DNA of 21,757 bases from Chrysochromulina tobinii (taxonomy: Eukaryota > Haptophyta > Prymnesiales > Chrysochromulinaceae), in contig JWZX01002999.1 in NCBI GenBank assembly GCA_001275005.1, positions 1 through 21,757 of the forward strand. Reading direction: 5' to 3'. Each line of letters begins with the position of its first letter. Position 1 is the first letter of the stretch. Shown here piece after piece: positions 1-7,638 of the stretch. The translations under genes were made by a program, and so were the position numbers. The notes beneath the pieces are model-generated. The model was not told the origin of the DNA. It made no database searches and saw only the letters and a list, made by a program, of their open reading frames with translations.

Positions 1-1468
1 GGCCGCCGCGGCTTGGGCTTCGAGACGATCCGCCTCCACTCGCTCCTCTGCCTCCGCACATGCCTCCGCTGCCTCCTTCTCTGCCCTTTTTAGGGCCTCC
101 ATGGCCTCCTTCTCCTTGGCCTCCATGGCCTCCTTCTCTGCCTCCGTCTTTACCTCTCTTGCATCCTTCTCTGCCTTCTTCTTTGCCTCGTCCACCTCCT
201 TCCCCGCTCTTTTCGCCTCCTCTGCAGCCACCTTGCCTGCTTTTTTCTTGGCCTCCGAGTCCGCCTGCTTGGTCAGCTCTTCTGTAAGCCCTTGGGTCTC
301 CTCCTGCCTCTCCTCCGCCTCCTGCTTCTGAGTCAGCTTATCAAGCGAGCGGCTCTTTGGGTGCTGCTGCTGCGCCTCCTTGGCCCTCTGTGCCTCAAAT
401 CGCTCCTCCGCCTTGAGCGCCTCCGCTTCCGCCTTGGCCCGCGCCTCATCCGCCTTAGCAGCTTGCTTGGCGGTGGCGGCGGCTTGAGCATGCGACGCTC
501 CATGCTGTTTTTCGACCGGCGGCGGAGTCACACTCCGACTCCAAGGAAAGGAGCTTTTCTCGGCCGCACGGACGCTCTTCTCCGCCGCACGTGCGAGTTT
601 CTCCGCTCTCGCGGCCGCTTCAGCGGCCTGCCTCATCTCCGCGTCCTCGAGCGCGAGGTTCTCCGCTCTCGCCGTCGTCATTGCGTTTTTGTGCCGAGTC
701 AGAGGCATCGTCAGGCAATGGCACCTTGTCCCCGTCGACGGGGGGCTGGATCGCTTCGTATTCCTCCTGCTCGTCGGCGTCCAGCTCATCGAACTCCGCT
801 TGGCACAGGTCGTAGTTCTTGCCGCGCAGGTGGTAGCGCATGCCCACGATCGGGTGCATGCCTGACCGATCGCAAATGATGCTCGGGTGGAAGCCCTGGT
901 TGTAGAGAATGGCGGGCGCTGGAACGGGCGGGGGCGCGGCTGCCTCCTGGTTCGTGGGCATCAAGAAGGAGAAGAATGACGAGATCTCGGGCGACGGCAT
1001 CTGCACATTCGTTAGCGAAGAATTTAGCGAAGTATCCGGCTTGATCGTTTTGAGCACCAGTTGCGAAGGCTCCTCGAGCTCTTGCTCCTCGTCGCCTTCA
1101 TGATTGTCATTCTCGAGGGCATCAAGGAGGCGCTGGAGAAGCGCATCTTTGCTCCCTGTGGTCAGGAGGCCCAAGCCTTGGAGCCGCTCCTGCAGTTCAG
1201 CCTTTGAGACACCCTCGAGCTCCTCATGGATCTCCCACTCTCCCACAGAGCTTCCGCTGTGCACACTTTCGGAGCCGGCAGATGCCAGTTGAGCGGACGA
1301 GGGCGTTCTAGATAGGAGAAAGCGGCGGAGCTCCACAACCTGCTCTTCCTCTTCTCGCCACATGGACGACGAAGACCCTGCCTGCGTTGGGGTGATGCAA
1401 CCCGGGCAGCCTTCGGCGGTGCTTTTGGGTCTTGTGCCTGCTTTTCGACCGAGCCACATCCGCCACAT
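1..1468 (-). CDS. SAP domain + degenerate ZZ-like domain + Ala/Glu coiled-coil protein (3' end outside window)
   Basis: Two reading frames combine into one likely gene. The first (ATG at 1468) has a SAP helix-turn-helix at about residues 87-118 (SKAELQERLQGLGLL core), a DNA/RNA-binding fold, then an acidic stretch and a ZZ-like segment at 194-226 (CDRSGMHPIVGMRY, then NYDLC). Of the CxxC pairs of a true ZZ finger only the first Cys of two remain, so zinc binding is doubtful. This frame stops at 620. An overlapping frame, open from at least ATG 681 to base 1, encodes a long Ala/Glu/Lys/Arg coiled coil. A 97-nt GT-AG intron at 724-628 joins the two in phase; a one-base indel is the alternative. 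The start is uncertain: Met36 (codon 1363-1361) and an out-of-frame ATG at 1551 are alternatives. Function is unknown; a nuclear or chromatin-linked scaffold is only a guess from SAP. Confidence 0.7.
628..724 (-). other. Candidate 97-nt GT-AG intron in the SAP/ZZ-like gene
   Basis: On the minus strand the donor reads AAG|GTGCCA (intron starts at 724) and the acceptor GAGGCAG|GCC (intron ends at 628). Removal joins the ZZ-like frame to the coiled-coil frame in phase 0 and skips the stop at 620. Both flanking frames are open through most of the interval, so the intron is not forced by a stop inside the second frame. Residues read from ATG 681 already look like coiled coil, so a frameshift near 680-700 is a real alternative. 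Confidence 0.45.
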
Positions 1469-1994
1469 TGGCCTCCGCGTCCTCCGCTACAGCCACCCTG
1501 ATTTGGGACTAATTTGGGACGCTTCGGGTTTTGTGCGAGGTCGCCGCGCATGCATTGGGATGAAGAGAGAGTATGTAACTGACCAAGCTACCTACACATT
1601 GGCAGGACCCCCCATGAAGAGGGGGGACAATGTACAATTGAAAGGGGGTAGGGCGATTTTGCAGGAAGATGCGGGCGATCGAAAGCACGGCTTGTTTCGA
1701 GGAGCATGTTGAAGTGATTTAGAGGTGATTATACCCACAGCTCGCCGCCTCTGCCTGAACCTTTAGCTGATACATATAGCTCAGGCCAACTCAACCGCTG
1801 TCTGGTCCGAGTGGCAGAACATGAGCAGACTGACTCACAGACCAGGAAGATGAGCGTGGGAAGTCGGTTTATTCGTCCCTCGCTCGTCATCTCCCCAATG
1901 TCACACATGAGGTGCAATCGTATGTAATCACAGACGCAATCGGACGCAATCAACATGCCTATGCATTGTGTTTGGCGTCCTTTCGTGTTACACC

Positions 1995-2157
1995 GTGTTT
2001 TGGGAGGGTCCCTTTCAGGGCCTGTGTTTTGTGTGTTTGTGTTTTGGGCCGCGGCCGGTACAAGCGTACAACGGACCTCTGTGTTTACTTAGTGTTTACT
2101 GTTTTGTATAAAATTCGTGTTTTGGGAGACCTATTTGGCAGACCCCTCCCAAAACAC
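1995..2157. repeat. GTGTTTTGGG repeat cluster with hairpin
   Basis: GTGTTTTGGGAGGG at 1995-2008 is matched perfectly by its reverse complement at 2144-2157 (14 bp). A second direct copy at 2117-2128 (GTGTTTTGGGAG) pairs perfectly over 12 bp with 2146-2157 around a 17-nt loop. A further partial copy lies at 2039-2048. No coding sequence covers it. It could be a transcription-factor site cluster, a transcribed hairpin in a leader, or a fragment of a small inverted-repeat element. Confidence 0.7.
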
Positions 2158-2286
2158 AGGGACCACAGGGGGCGGAGGCAACAATTGGCCCTGCATGCGG
2201 CATAATATCCACATCGCTAGTACGCTTGGAAAGAAAGGGGGGGGGGAAGTAAGTGCACGCGCTCACGCGTGCGTTGCCTTGGGCCG

Positions 2287-2383
2287 GTGAGTGTGGCCTT
2301 CGGTCGGCCGAAGATGAGAGCGTCTGGGGACACGCTGGTGCCGGTAGGCCCTCTTCCAATTTTGCATGCACTTCATTTTTCAG
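2287..2383 (+). other. Candidate 97-nt intron in the 5'-UTR of the FkbM-type gene
   Basis: The donor is G|GTGAGTG at 2287 and the acceptor is a pyrimidine-rich tract ending in TTTTTCAG at 2383. A second strong donor, GTAAGT at 2249, could use the same acceptor. In either case the upstream exon has a stop and no ATG in the frame that would join, so the intron most simply lies in the leader. After the acceptor, the first ATG met is 2470, in frame with the methyltransferase. Confidence 0.55.
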
Positions 2384-2469
2384 ACCCCTTAACCGTTCCT
2401 ACAAGAGGGGTTTTTGGGGAGCGCCCACGGGGCAACTCCCGTTTCGATTTCTGCTCTCCGAGTTGTCGA

Positions 2470-3522
2470 ATGTCGCACGCTAAGCCGGAGCTGAGCTGGT
2501 GTGCTCCAGATAGCATCGCACAGGCGCAGCTGATCAAGAGCTGCTCAAAGGAGAGCACTTGGACACGCTTGATTCGGCCAGACCCGAGGACGGCGGATGT
2601 GGTCATGCTCAACATCGGAGCAAATAAGGGCTACGAAATCGCGGAGTTCTTTCAGCGGCACGCACCTCACCGCGGCATCACCAATCGAATATGGTACTCC
2701 GAGATAGTAAATTACGCGAATCTCACGCACTCAAAGCATTTGAGGTGGTCGGCTCCTGGGGGGTGCAAAGACTACCGCAATTCCAAGCCTTCTTGGGCCA
2801 CTGACTTGCCGAGCGGTCAGCGCCTTCGCGTGCACGCGTTTGAGCTTAACCAGCGGACATCCGCGCTCCTCACCCACCTGGCGAGCTCCTTTAACCTCTC
2901 TGATATGGTTACGGTCCATCGCCAGCCGGTGTCCGACGTCAGCGGACCAGTGTGCGTACATCAAGGGCCCGCCGGCTTTGAGAAAGGCGGAATCCGTACG
3001 GTAGCTGCGGCAAGGTGCTCTGAATATCTAAACGCAACTTCCATCGATTCCTTTCTGCGACGTACGTCTTTCAGCCACGTCTTTCAGCTTGTGGTTGACA
3101 CCGAAGGTCATGACGCTGCCGTGCTCATGGGAATGCGCCAGAGCCTTCGGGAGCGTCGGATTCGTATCTTGCAATTTGAATACTCCGGCAGATGGCCAGT
3201 CGAACCCAAGGAGTGCAAGCTGAGAAGCCTAGACGCACACTACCCGGTGGCCTGCAAGAAGCCTAGCCGCACACTTGGCAGCACCGTGCGCTGGATGTGG
3301 GAGGAAGCAGGATACGCCTGCTACTTCACGGGCGCCCAAGACGGCGCCATGATACCGATCTCGAATGCATGCTGGCGGCCGGAGCTTGAGGTGCGCCGTT
3401 GGAGCGATGTGCTGTGCGCTCATCAGCAGGGCGACATTGACGTGCTCTCTGAGCTTTCCGCGAGCGCTTTTGCCCGGAGGGGAGCGCGCGGAGGACCACG
3501 GGCACAGCTTCAAAACAAATGA
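2470..3522 (+). CDS. FkbM-family methyltransferase
   Basis: A 350-residue protein with the Rossmann-type SAM-dependent FkbM fold. Visible motifs are the SAM loop at 43-57 (VVMLNIGANKGYEI), the acidic end of strand 2 at 121-127 (VHAFELN), TSIDSF at 180-185 and the family hallmark near 197-212 (LVVDTEGHDAAVLMGM, where most members have D-x-E-G). ILQFEYSGRW at 223-232 closes the core. FkbM enzymes usually O-methylate sugars or small molecules; the substrate here cannot be inferred. I chose ATG 2470 because it is the first ATG after the likely leader intron; the frame stays open upstream, but the only earlier in-frame ATG (2314) falls inside that intron. The protein has no clear signal peptide. 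It ends in a basic, Ala/Gly-rich tail and a TGA stop. The next gene on the same strand starts 180 bp downstream. Confidence 0.85.
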   Translation: MSHAKPELSWCAPDSIAQAQLIKSCSKESTWTRLIRPDPRTADVVMLNIGANKGYEIAEFFQRHAPHRGITNRIWYSEIVNYANLTHSKHLRWSAPGGCKDYRNSKPSWATDLPSGQRLRVHAFELNQRTSALLTHLASSFNLSDMVTVHRQPVSDVSGPVCVHQGPAGFEKGGIRTVAAARCSEYLNATSIDSFLRRTSFSHVFQLVVDTEGHDAAVLMGMRQSLRERRIRILQFEYSGRWPVEPKECKLRSLDAHYPVACKKPSRTLGSTVRWMWEEAGYACYFTGAQDGAMIPISNACWRPELEVRRWSDVLCAHQQGDIDVLSELSASAFARRGARGGPRAQLQNK

Positions 3523-3701
3523 CGGTGTGGGCTGCAGAAACTTCAGCTCCCCGCTATTGAAGAGGATGGGTACCGTATGTGTGTCCCGGCTCCCCGTTTT
3601 GATCCTTCCATAAACACGCTTTCTCAGTCAACCAAGGACAACCACATGTTTCGAGCGAAATCGCCGTCCCTTTTCTCCTTCATGTGAACATTTTTTTCTG
3701 A

Positions 3702-4934
3702 ATGCGACGCGTCGCACAAGTCCAGCTGAGCGTCGTCGCTCTGCTCGCGACGGTCATGGTAGTGAGGCTAGTGGTCTACAGCGCATCGCAAACCACGTCT
3801 AGCTCCTTGGGCTTTGCCGGCAAAGTTGATCCATACTCGAACACGGCAAATACACGTTCTCCTTTTTTAATTGAAGCAGACTCGCCGCCATCGCCACCGC
3901 CGCCGCCATCACCACCGCCGCCGCCGCCTCCTAAGCTAGCGGCCGATCAGTGCTATACGAAACCGCACACGGAGTACGACGGCCCAGTTGTCATTTGGGG
4001 CTCCAACAACATTCAGCAGACTGCCGCCGATTGCTGCATGTCGTGCCGGAACCACCGTGCAAGCGTCGCGAGCGGCAGTTCCCAAGAGAAGGTGGGCTGC
4101 CAGCTGTGGGTGTGGTGCGGCGAAAAGGACGGATGCGGCATCCCAAAGTTTGGCGAGTGCTGGGGCAAGGCAGGCTTCAAAGCTGGCGACGCAACGCCGT
4201 CACTGCGTGCAGCTGGCGAGGGTATTGCCTGGACATCTGGCGCCGTGTTCACCCCAGCTGAGGCGGCCTCTGTCGAGCAGGCAGAGGCGGATGCCGCGCG
4301 CAAGCTGGCCGAGCGTCGCGAGCGGCCAGGCAATCCGCGCGTCTTTTTCGACGTTGAGATCACGCCTGCTCCGACCGATGGGCGAACCGGCGCGGCGCTC
4401 GGGGGGCGTATAGAGTTTGCGCTGTACGCGCACGAGTCGCCTCGCGCGGCCGAGAATTTTCGCGCCATGTGCACCGGCGAGAAGGGCGGCCAGTACACGT
4501 ACAAGGGCATGCGCTTCTATCGGATCATCGACATGTTCATCGACCAGGGCGGCTCGAACTTTGTCAACTCCATCTGGGGCGGCGCCTTCGACGATGACCC
4601 CGGAGGGTTGGAACTGCGACACGACCGAGCTGGGCTGCTCAGTGCCGCCAACAGCGGGCCCGACACCAACTCGGGCCACTTCTCGATCGTCGTCGCGCCC
4701 GCGCCCCATTTGGACAAAAGCTATACGATCTTTGGAGAGGTGACCAAAGGCTGGGACGTCATGATGGCCATCAACAAGCTCGACAAGTTCGACAAGGGGC
4801 GTCAAGCCACGGTGGTCCGCGCGGGCTGTCTCTCGTCGTGCGAGCCGCGCCCGGACGTAGCCGCCAAGTGCAAGACCCGCGCGACGACTAAGCAAATGGT
4901 GCAACAGAGGATGATGTACAAATGTGTCGACTGA
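3702..4934 (+). CDS. Membrane-anchored cyclophilin-type peptidyl-prolyl isomerase with PAN/apple-like module
   Basis: A 410-residue single-exon protein. Residues 8-26 form a hydrophobic signal-anchor, 61-77 a Ser-Pro/poly-Pro linker and 84-155 a Cys-rich PAN/apple-like module (CCMSC, GCQLWVWCG, GCGIPKFGECW). A short helix follows, then the cyclophilin domain at about 213-376. Cyclophilins catalyse cis-trans isomerisation of X-Pro bonds. Compared with human CypA, the catalytic Arg55 is kept (Arg274), as are Phe60 (Phe279) and Gln63 (Gln282). Met61 is Ile280, Phe113 is Ser328, Trp121 is His336 and His126 is Tyr341. Activity is plausible, but cyclosporin binding should be weak. The layout points to a type II protein of the secretory pathway or cell surface. 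C-terminal Cys residues (376, 380, 390, 408) probably form disulfides. ATG 3702 is the first in frame, directly before the anchor. Confidence 0.93.
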   Translation: MRRVAQVQLSVVALLATVMVVRLVVYSASQTTSSSLGFAGKVDPYSNTANTRSPFLIEADSPPSPPPPPSPPPPPPPKLAADQCYTKPHTEYDGPVVIWGSNNIQQTAADCCMSCRNHRASVASGSSQEKVGCQLWVWCGEKDGCGIPKFGECWGKAGFKAGDATPSLRAAGEGIAWTSGAVFTPAEAASVEQAEADAARKLAERRERPGNPRVFFDVEITPAPTDGRTGAALGGRIEFALYAHESPRAAENFRAMCTGEKGGQYTYKGMRFYRIIDMFIDQGGSNFVNSIWGGAFDDDPGGLELRHDRAGLLSAANSGPDTNSGHFSIVVAPAPHLDKSYTIFGEVTKGWDVMMAINKLDKFDKGRQATVVRAGCLSSCEPRPDVAAKCKTRATTKQMVQQRMMYKCVD

Positions 4935-5183
4935 GCCACAGTCGACTCTCGTCTATCTCGTCTTCTCGTCTCTGACCCGGACTGATAGACGTGTGCGCGC
5001 AGCTCTGCGCTCTGTGGCTACTGTGCTCTCGAGCGGCCGCTCGGGCTTTCGAGGTACGGGCCGGACGCCGATACAGCACTGGTATAATGTCATCTTAACA
5101 ACCGTTTTATTGTTATTTTATTGACCGTCTTAAAATGGTGAACATGAATCGTCTCCTTCACGCAACGCTTTTGACCTCACCAT
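4935..5183. terminator. Convergent 3' region with two minus-strand AATAAA signals
   Basis: This 249-bp gap separates the 3' ends of the cyclophilin gene (+) and the GH5 gene (-). It has an AT-rich patch at about 5095-5125, unlike its GC-rich surroundings. On the minus strand two AATAAA hexamers occur, at 5122-5117 and 5111-5106, which is 62-78 nt past the GH5 stop and right for its polyadenylation. No matching plus-strand AATAAA was seen for the cyclophilin gene. Confidence 0.55.
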
Positions 5184-6980
5184 CTAACCCGCTCGCAGCG
5201 TTCCCTGTATCTGACGGAGGAGGGCAAGTTTGTTTGTGTTGGGCGTCTTCCAGTCGTCCAGCAGGAGGCCTCCCGTGTCGCGGCTCGTGGGGTTGAGCGC
5301 CCAGTAAAAGGAGCCAATGCGGTGCTCAGACAGCCAGGTTGCAAAGGCGCGCTGCCAGACCTCATCGGCCCCCTCAAAGAAGCCGCCCCACTCGCCGACG
5401 ACCACGCAGCCGGTCCGACCAGCCAGGTATCCAAAATGCGCGTGCCAGATCGGCGGCATATTGGCCGGGAAGCTCTCATTTGAAAAGTACGGCTGCGGCG
5501 CCACGCTCGGACCGTAGACATGGGGGCTGTACACCCGCTTAGCGGCGCGGATCGCGAGGGGGCGTGTGCGCGCGCCCTCAACGTTGGCCGCCCAGTTATG
5601 ACCCTCCTCAGTTTGGCTTGACCCTGCGGAAGGCGCACCACTCCCAGTTGTATGTGAGACGCCCTCGACAAAGAGGAGCCAGCGCGGGCAGGCTCGCTCA
5701 ACGGCCGCTGCAATGCGCTCGGCGGCAGCGGCCCAGTCCTCCGCAGTCGAGTTCCCACCCCACGCTGCCGCCCATGGCTCGTTGAAGAGGCTGCATCGGC
5801 GTGACTCGATCGCGCTCCAGTCTTAGCCAAAAACGCCGCAAGGCAGCGGGACCAGGGCCGTGTGCACACAGTGAACAGGCCCATGTGGTCTGTGGTTTCG
5901 AGCCTTTCGCACGCACTCGGCACCGACGACATTCCAGTTGTCGCAGTGCCGCGCGGCCAGTCGACCCCACGCGCCCACCAGCATCTGCTCGGACACGCGG
6001 CTGTCATACCAAAGCGGATTATCGCGATCGCCCGCGGTGAGCCTATGCAGGTCGAGCAGTACGAGCAGGTTGCGCGCTGGCTGCTTCGCTGATGAGCACA
6101 TGCAGCACGTGCATGTAGTGCAGGTTGTGGAGCCGCGGAGTTATTTTGTAGCACCGAGCCGCCGAACGTGTCCGGCATCTTGTTGTCGTCGAGAACTGAC
6201 GAAACTGAAAGTGGCACGCGCAGCGCATTGAACTTGTTGTGCGCGATGAAGTCCAGAAGATGACTCATCTGGGCCCACTCGAGGCCCTGTGGCATTGCGT
6301 ACCTGCGGGGAGAGGGCGCCGTGAGCATGGAGGAGGCATGGAGGAGGCAAAGAGGAGGCCCTGAGGAGCGCGTACGCCTCTTCCATCCCGAACCACGAGA
6401 CGCCCTTGAACATGAACTCGGCCGCACAGTCGCCGAACTGCGCACCGGCCGAGCCGGTGCAGTCGTACAGTCGCCCGTGGCGACACTGTAGATCGACAGC
6501 TGTGGCAGGCGGAGGTGCTGGCGGCGTTGGCGGTGGCGTGGTTGCTGGGTCGTGACAGTAAAGAGAAAAGCCGCACGTGCCGCAGTTGACCCCGTGGCGA
6601 GAGCAGAAGTCTGGCGCCGTCCAAAAGCGGCAGGCATCACAGCTCGTCGCCTGCCGGTCGGCGCAGCATCCCCAACCGGGTGACGCTAAGACCTTGCCGG
6701 CACTCTTTGCTGGGGCACCATTCGTGCTGCTGCGGCTGCTGCTGCTATTTGGTTGGCAGAGGGTGCACCCTGCACAGCGGTGTGCTGGGTCGCCGCAAGT
6801 ATGCGAGTTGCACCACGCTTCACAATGCGTGCCATTGGCCACTGCGGCACACACAGCGCAGCTCTTGCACCGCTCATCGCAAGTATGTGCACTGCACCAA
6901 CTCGCCTGCGGCGGCACCAGTACCAGTACACACAATGTCAGCAGCAACAGAGGGAGTTCTACTGCGGTTCGTCGAGACAT
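5184..6980 (-). CDS. Secreted glycoside hydrolase family 5 (cellulase-like), two introns, two apparent frame breaks
   Basis: Exon 1 (6980-6376) starts with a signal peptide (RR then a Leu-rich core, ending near ASWCSA). Cys-rich modules (WC-x2-HTC...CxxC) and a Pro/Thr linker follow, then the GH5 opening FKGVSWFGMEE. Exon 2 (6302-5917) has NALRVPLS and LLVLLDLHRL. Exon 3 (5790-5184) carries the acid/base Glu in LFNEPW (5'-end joint reads GADLFNEP), a probable active-site His in YSPHVYG, the nucleophile Glu in VVVGEWGG and the C-terminal FYWALNP. The family cleaves beta-1,4-glucans or related polysaccharides, here outside the cell. Within exon 2 the frame must shift twice: one extra base near 6139 (after LQNN) and one near 6075 (after SEAAS). 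Either the gene is decaying or the assembly has indels. An upstream ATG at 7073 is an alternative start; I prefer 6980 for its standard signal peptide. Confidence 0.82.
5791..5916 (-). other. GH5 intron 2 (126 nt, GT-AG)
   Basis: The donor is GTGCCGA|GTGCGT (intron from 5916) and the acceptor GCCGATGCAG|CCTC (intron to 5791). Splicing makes GAC across the junction and yields NVVGADLFNEPW, the expected GH5 acid/base strand. Without splicing, the frame of exon 2 runs on without the catalytic NEP motif. Confidence 0.85.
6303..6375 (-). other. GH5 intron 1 (73 nt, GT-AG)
   Basis: The minus-strand donor is GAGGC|GTACGC (intron from 6375) and the acceptor CCCCGCAG|GTACGC (intron to 6303). Splicing joins MEEA directly to YAMPQGLEW, restoring the continuous GH5 sequence. 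GTACGC occurs at both edges of the intron, so both sides of the junction carry the same six bases. Confidence 0.8.
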
Positions 6981-7032
6981 GTTCGAACTAAAATTCAGGC
7001 GTACGCATGCGGATTCGGTCGTAATCGGTTGC
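6981..7032. promoter_or_regulatory. Very short divergent gap between GH5 and the RPEL frame
   Basis: If GH5 starts at 6980 (-) and the RPEL frame at 7033 (+), only 52 bp separate the two ATGs, so promoters and leaders must overlap. The alternative GH5 ATG at 7073 would make the coding ends overlap instead. The tight spacing is a reason to doubt one of the two starts. Confidence 0.3.
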
Positions 7033-7638
7033 ATGAGGGCGAAGACGGTGAGGAAGAGTCTGAAAAGCAGCATTAGAAATACATGTAGCACGGGACTCCT
7101 TCACGAGAAAAGGTCAGTTGAATCGCGCAACCACTGCTGGTCGGTACCTTGTTTCCACTCGGAATCTCGTGACAAAATAAAGTTTCCTTTTTTGGGTCAC
7201 TGCTTCCGCCCCACTCCCGCTTCGGCAACTTCTCGGCACACAAAACTGCCCTTCTGGACGGTCTGGAGGTCCACAACCCGTCCGCTTTCTTCGTGGATCT
7301 GCCCTTGGGAAGCGCCCAAACATGACGACCGCCAGCAGCCACAGGCCTCCGCCTCTTGCCCGTACAACTCGAAGCCTCTAAGTGAGATCATCGGAGCCGA
7401 ACCCTCGATCGAGTCTTGGCTTCATGACGAAGGCAAAGAGGGGCAAGAGGTGCTGCACGTGCCCTCTGTACTCGAGCGGCATCTAAAGAGGAGGCCTTCG
7501 ACAGAGGTTGTCATTGAACGAGGGATCCTGATGCCAATTAACCCCGAAGCCCATCAGTCTCTATCGTTTGCAAACGATCCCGATGGCCAAAAGGCTCTAT
7601 CGCTTTCGGGCGTCATCCTCACTAGGAGCACAGCCTAG
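7033..7638 (+). CDS. Small protein with an RPEL-like actin-binding motif (gene model uncertain)
   Basis: The 3' half of this frame looks coding. It contains LERHLKRRPSTEVVIERGIL at residues 147-166, which fits the RPEL repeat (L-x3-L-x2-RP-x2-E-x3-RGIL). RPEL motifs bind monomeric G-actin in MRTF/Phactr-type proteins. Before it is an acidic helix (SEIIGAEPSIESWLHDEG), after it a short tail ending at TAG 7636-7638. Residues 1 to about 95 look less like protein, and a donor-like AAG|GTCAGT at 7113 suggests that an upstream intron may replace them. The ATG 7033 start is therefore only nominal. The frame extends further upstream across the antisense of GH5, but I regard that part as chance. Only one RPEL repeat is visible, whereas animal proteins usually have three or four. 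Confidence 0.4.
   Translation: MRAKTVRKSLKSSIRNTCSTGLLHEKRSVESRNHCWSVPCFHSESRDKIKFPFLGHCFRPTPASATSRHTKLPFWTVWRSTTRPLSSWICPWEAPKHDDRQQPQASASCPYNSKPLSEIIGAEPSIESWLHDEGKEGQEVLHVPSVLERHLKRRPSTEVVIERGILMPINPEAHQSLSFANDPDGQKALSLSGVILTRSTA

Larger units (their letters stand above)
1469..2469. promoter_or_regulatory. Divergent intergenic region with repeats and a probable 5'-UTR
   Basis: No convincing coding frame is present between the minus-strand SAP/ZZ-like gene and the plus-strand methyltransferase. It holds at least three copies of a GTGTTTTGGG element (1995-2004, 2039-2048, 2117-2126), an inverted copy near 2148-2157, a TATAAAA at 2107-2113 in the right orientation for the methyltransferase, a G-homopolymer at about 2237-2246 and a likely leader intron ending at 2383. 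The TATA assignment is only positional. Confidence 0.4.

Noticed and set aside
292-879. A 195-codon plus-strand reading frame opposite the coiled-coil gene
   Set aside because: It is rich in Arg/Leu as expected from the antisense of Ala/Glu codons and has no motif; the minus-strand frame has a coherent coiled coil.
2253-2469. Coding extension of the methyltransferase upstream of ATG 2470
   Set aside because: The open frame starts at GTG, has no ATG outside the likely leader intron and no similarity to the family N-terminus.
4200-4904. A 234-codon minus-strand frame opposite the cyclophilin
   Set aside because: The plus strand encodes an unmistakable cyclophilin; the antisense frame is a GC-composition shadow.
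5177-6640. A single 487-codon minus-strand frame across the GH5 region
   Set aside because: Only the segment with MPQGLEWAQMSHLLDF to LQNN is real GH5; the rest is out of frame with the spliced exons.
6577-7032. The upstream part of the plus-strand frame that ends with the RPEL motif
   Set aside because: It lies opposite the GH5 signal peptide and Cys-rich modules and is their complement; only the part after about 7033, and best after 7320, looks coding.
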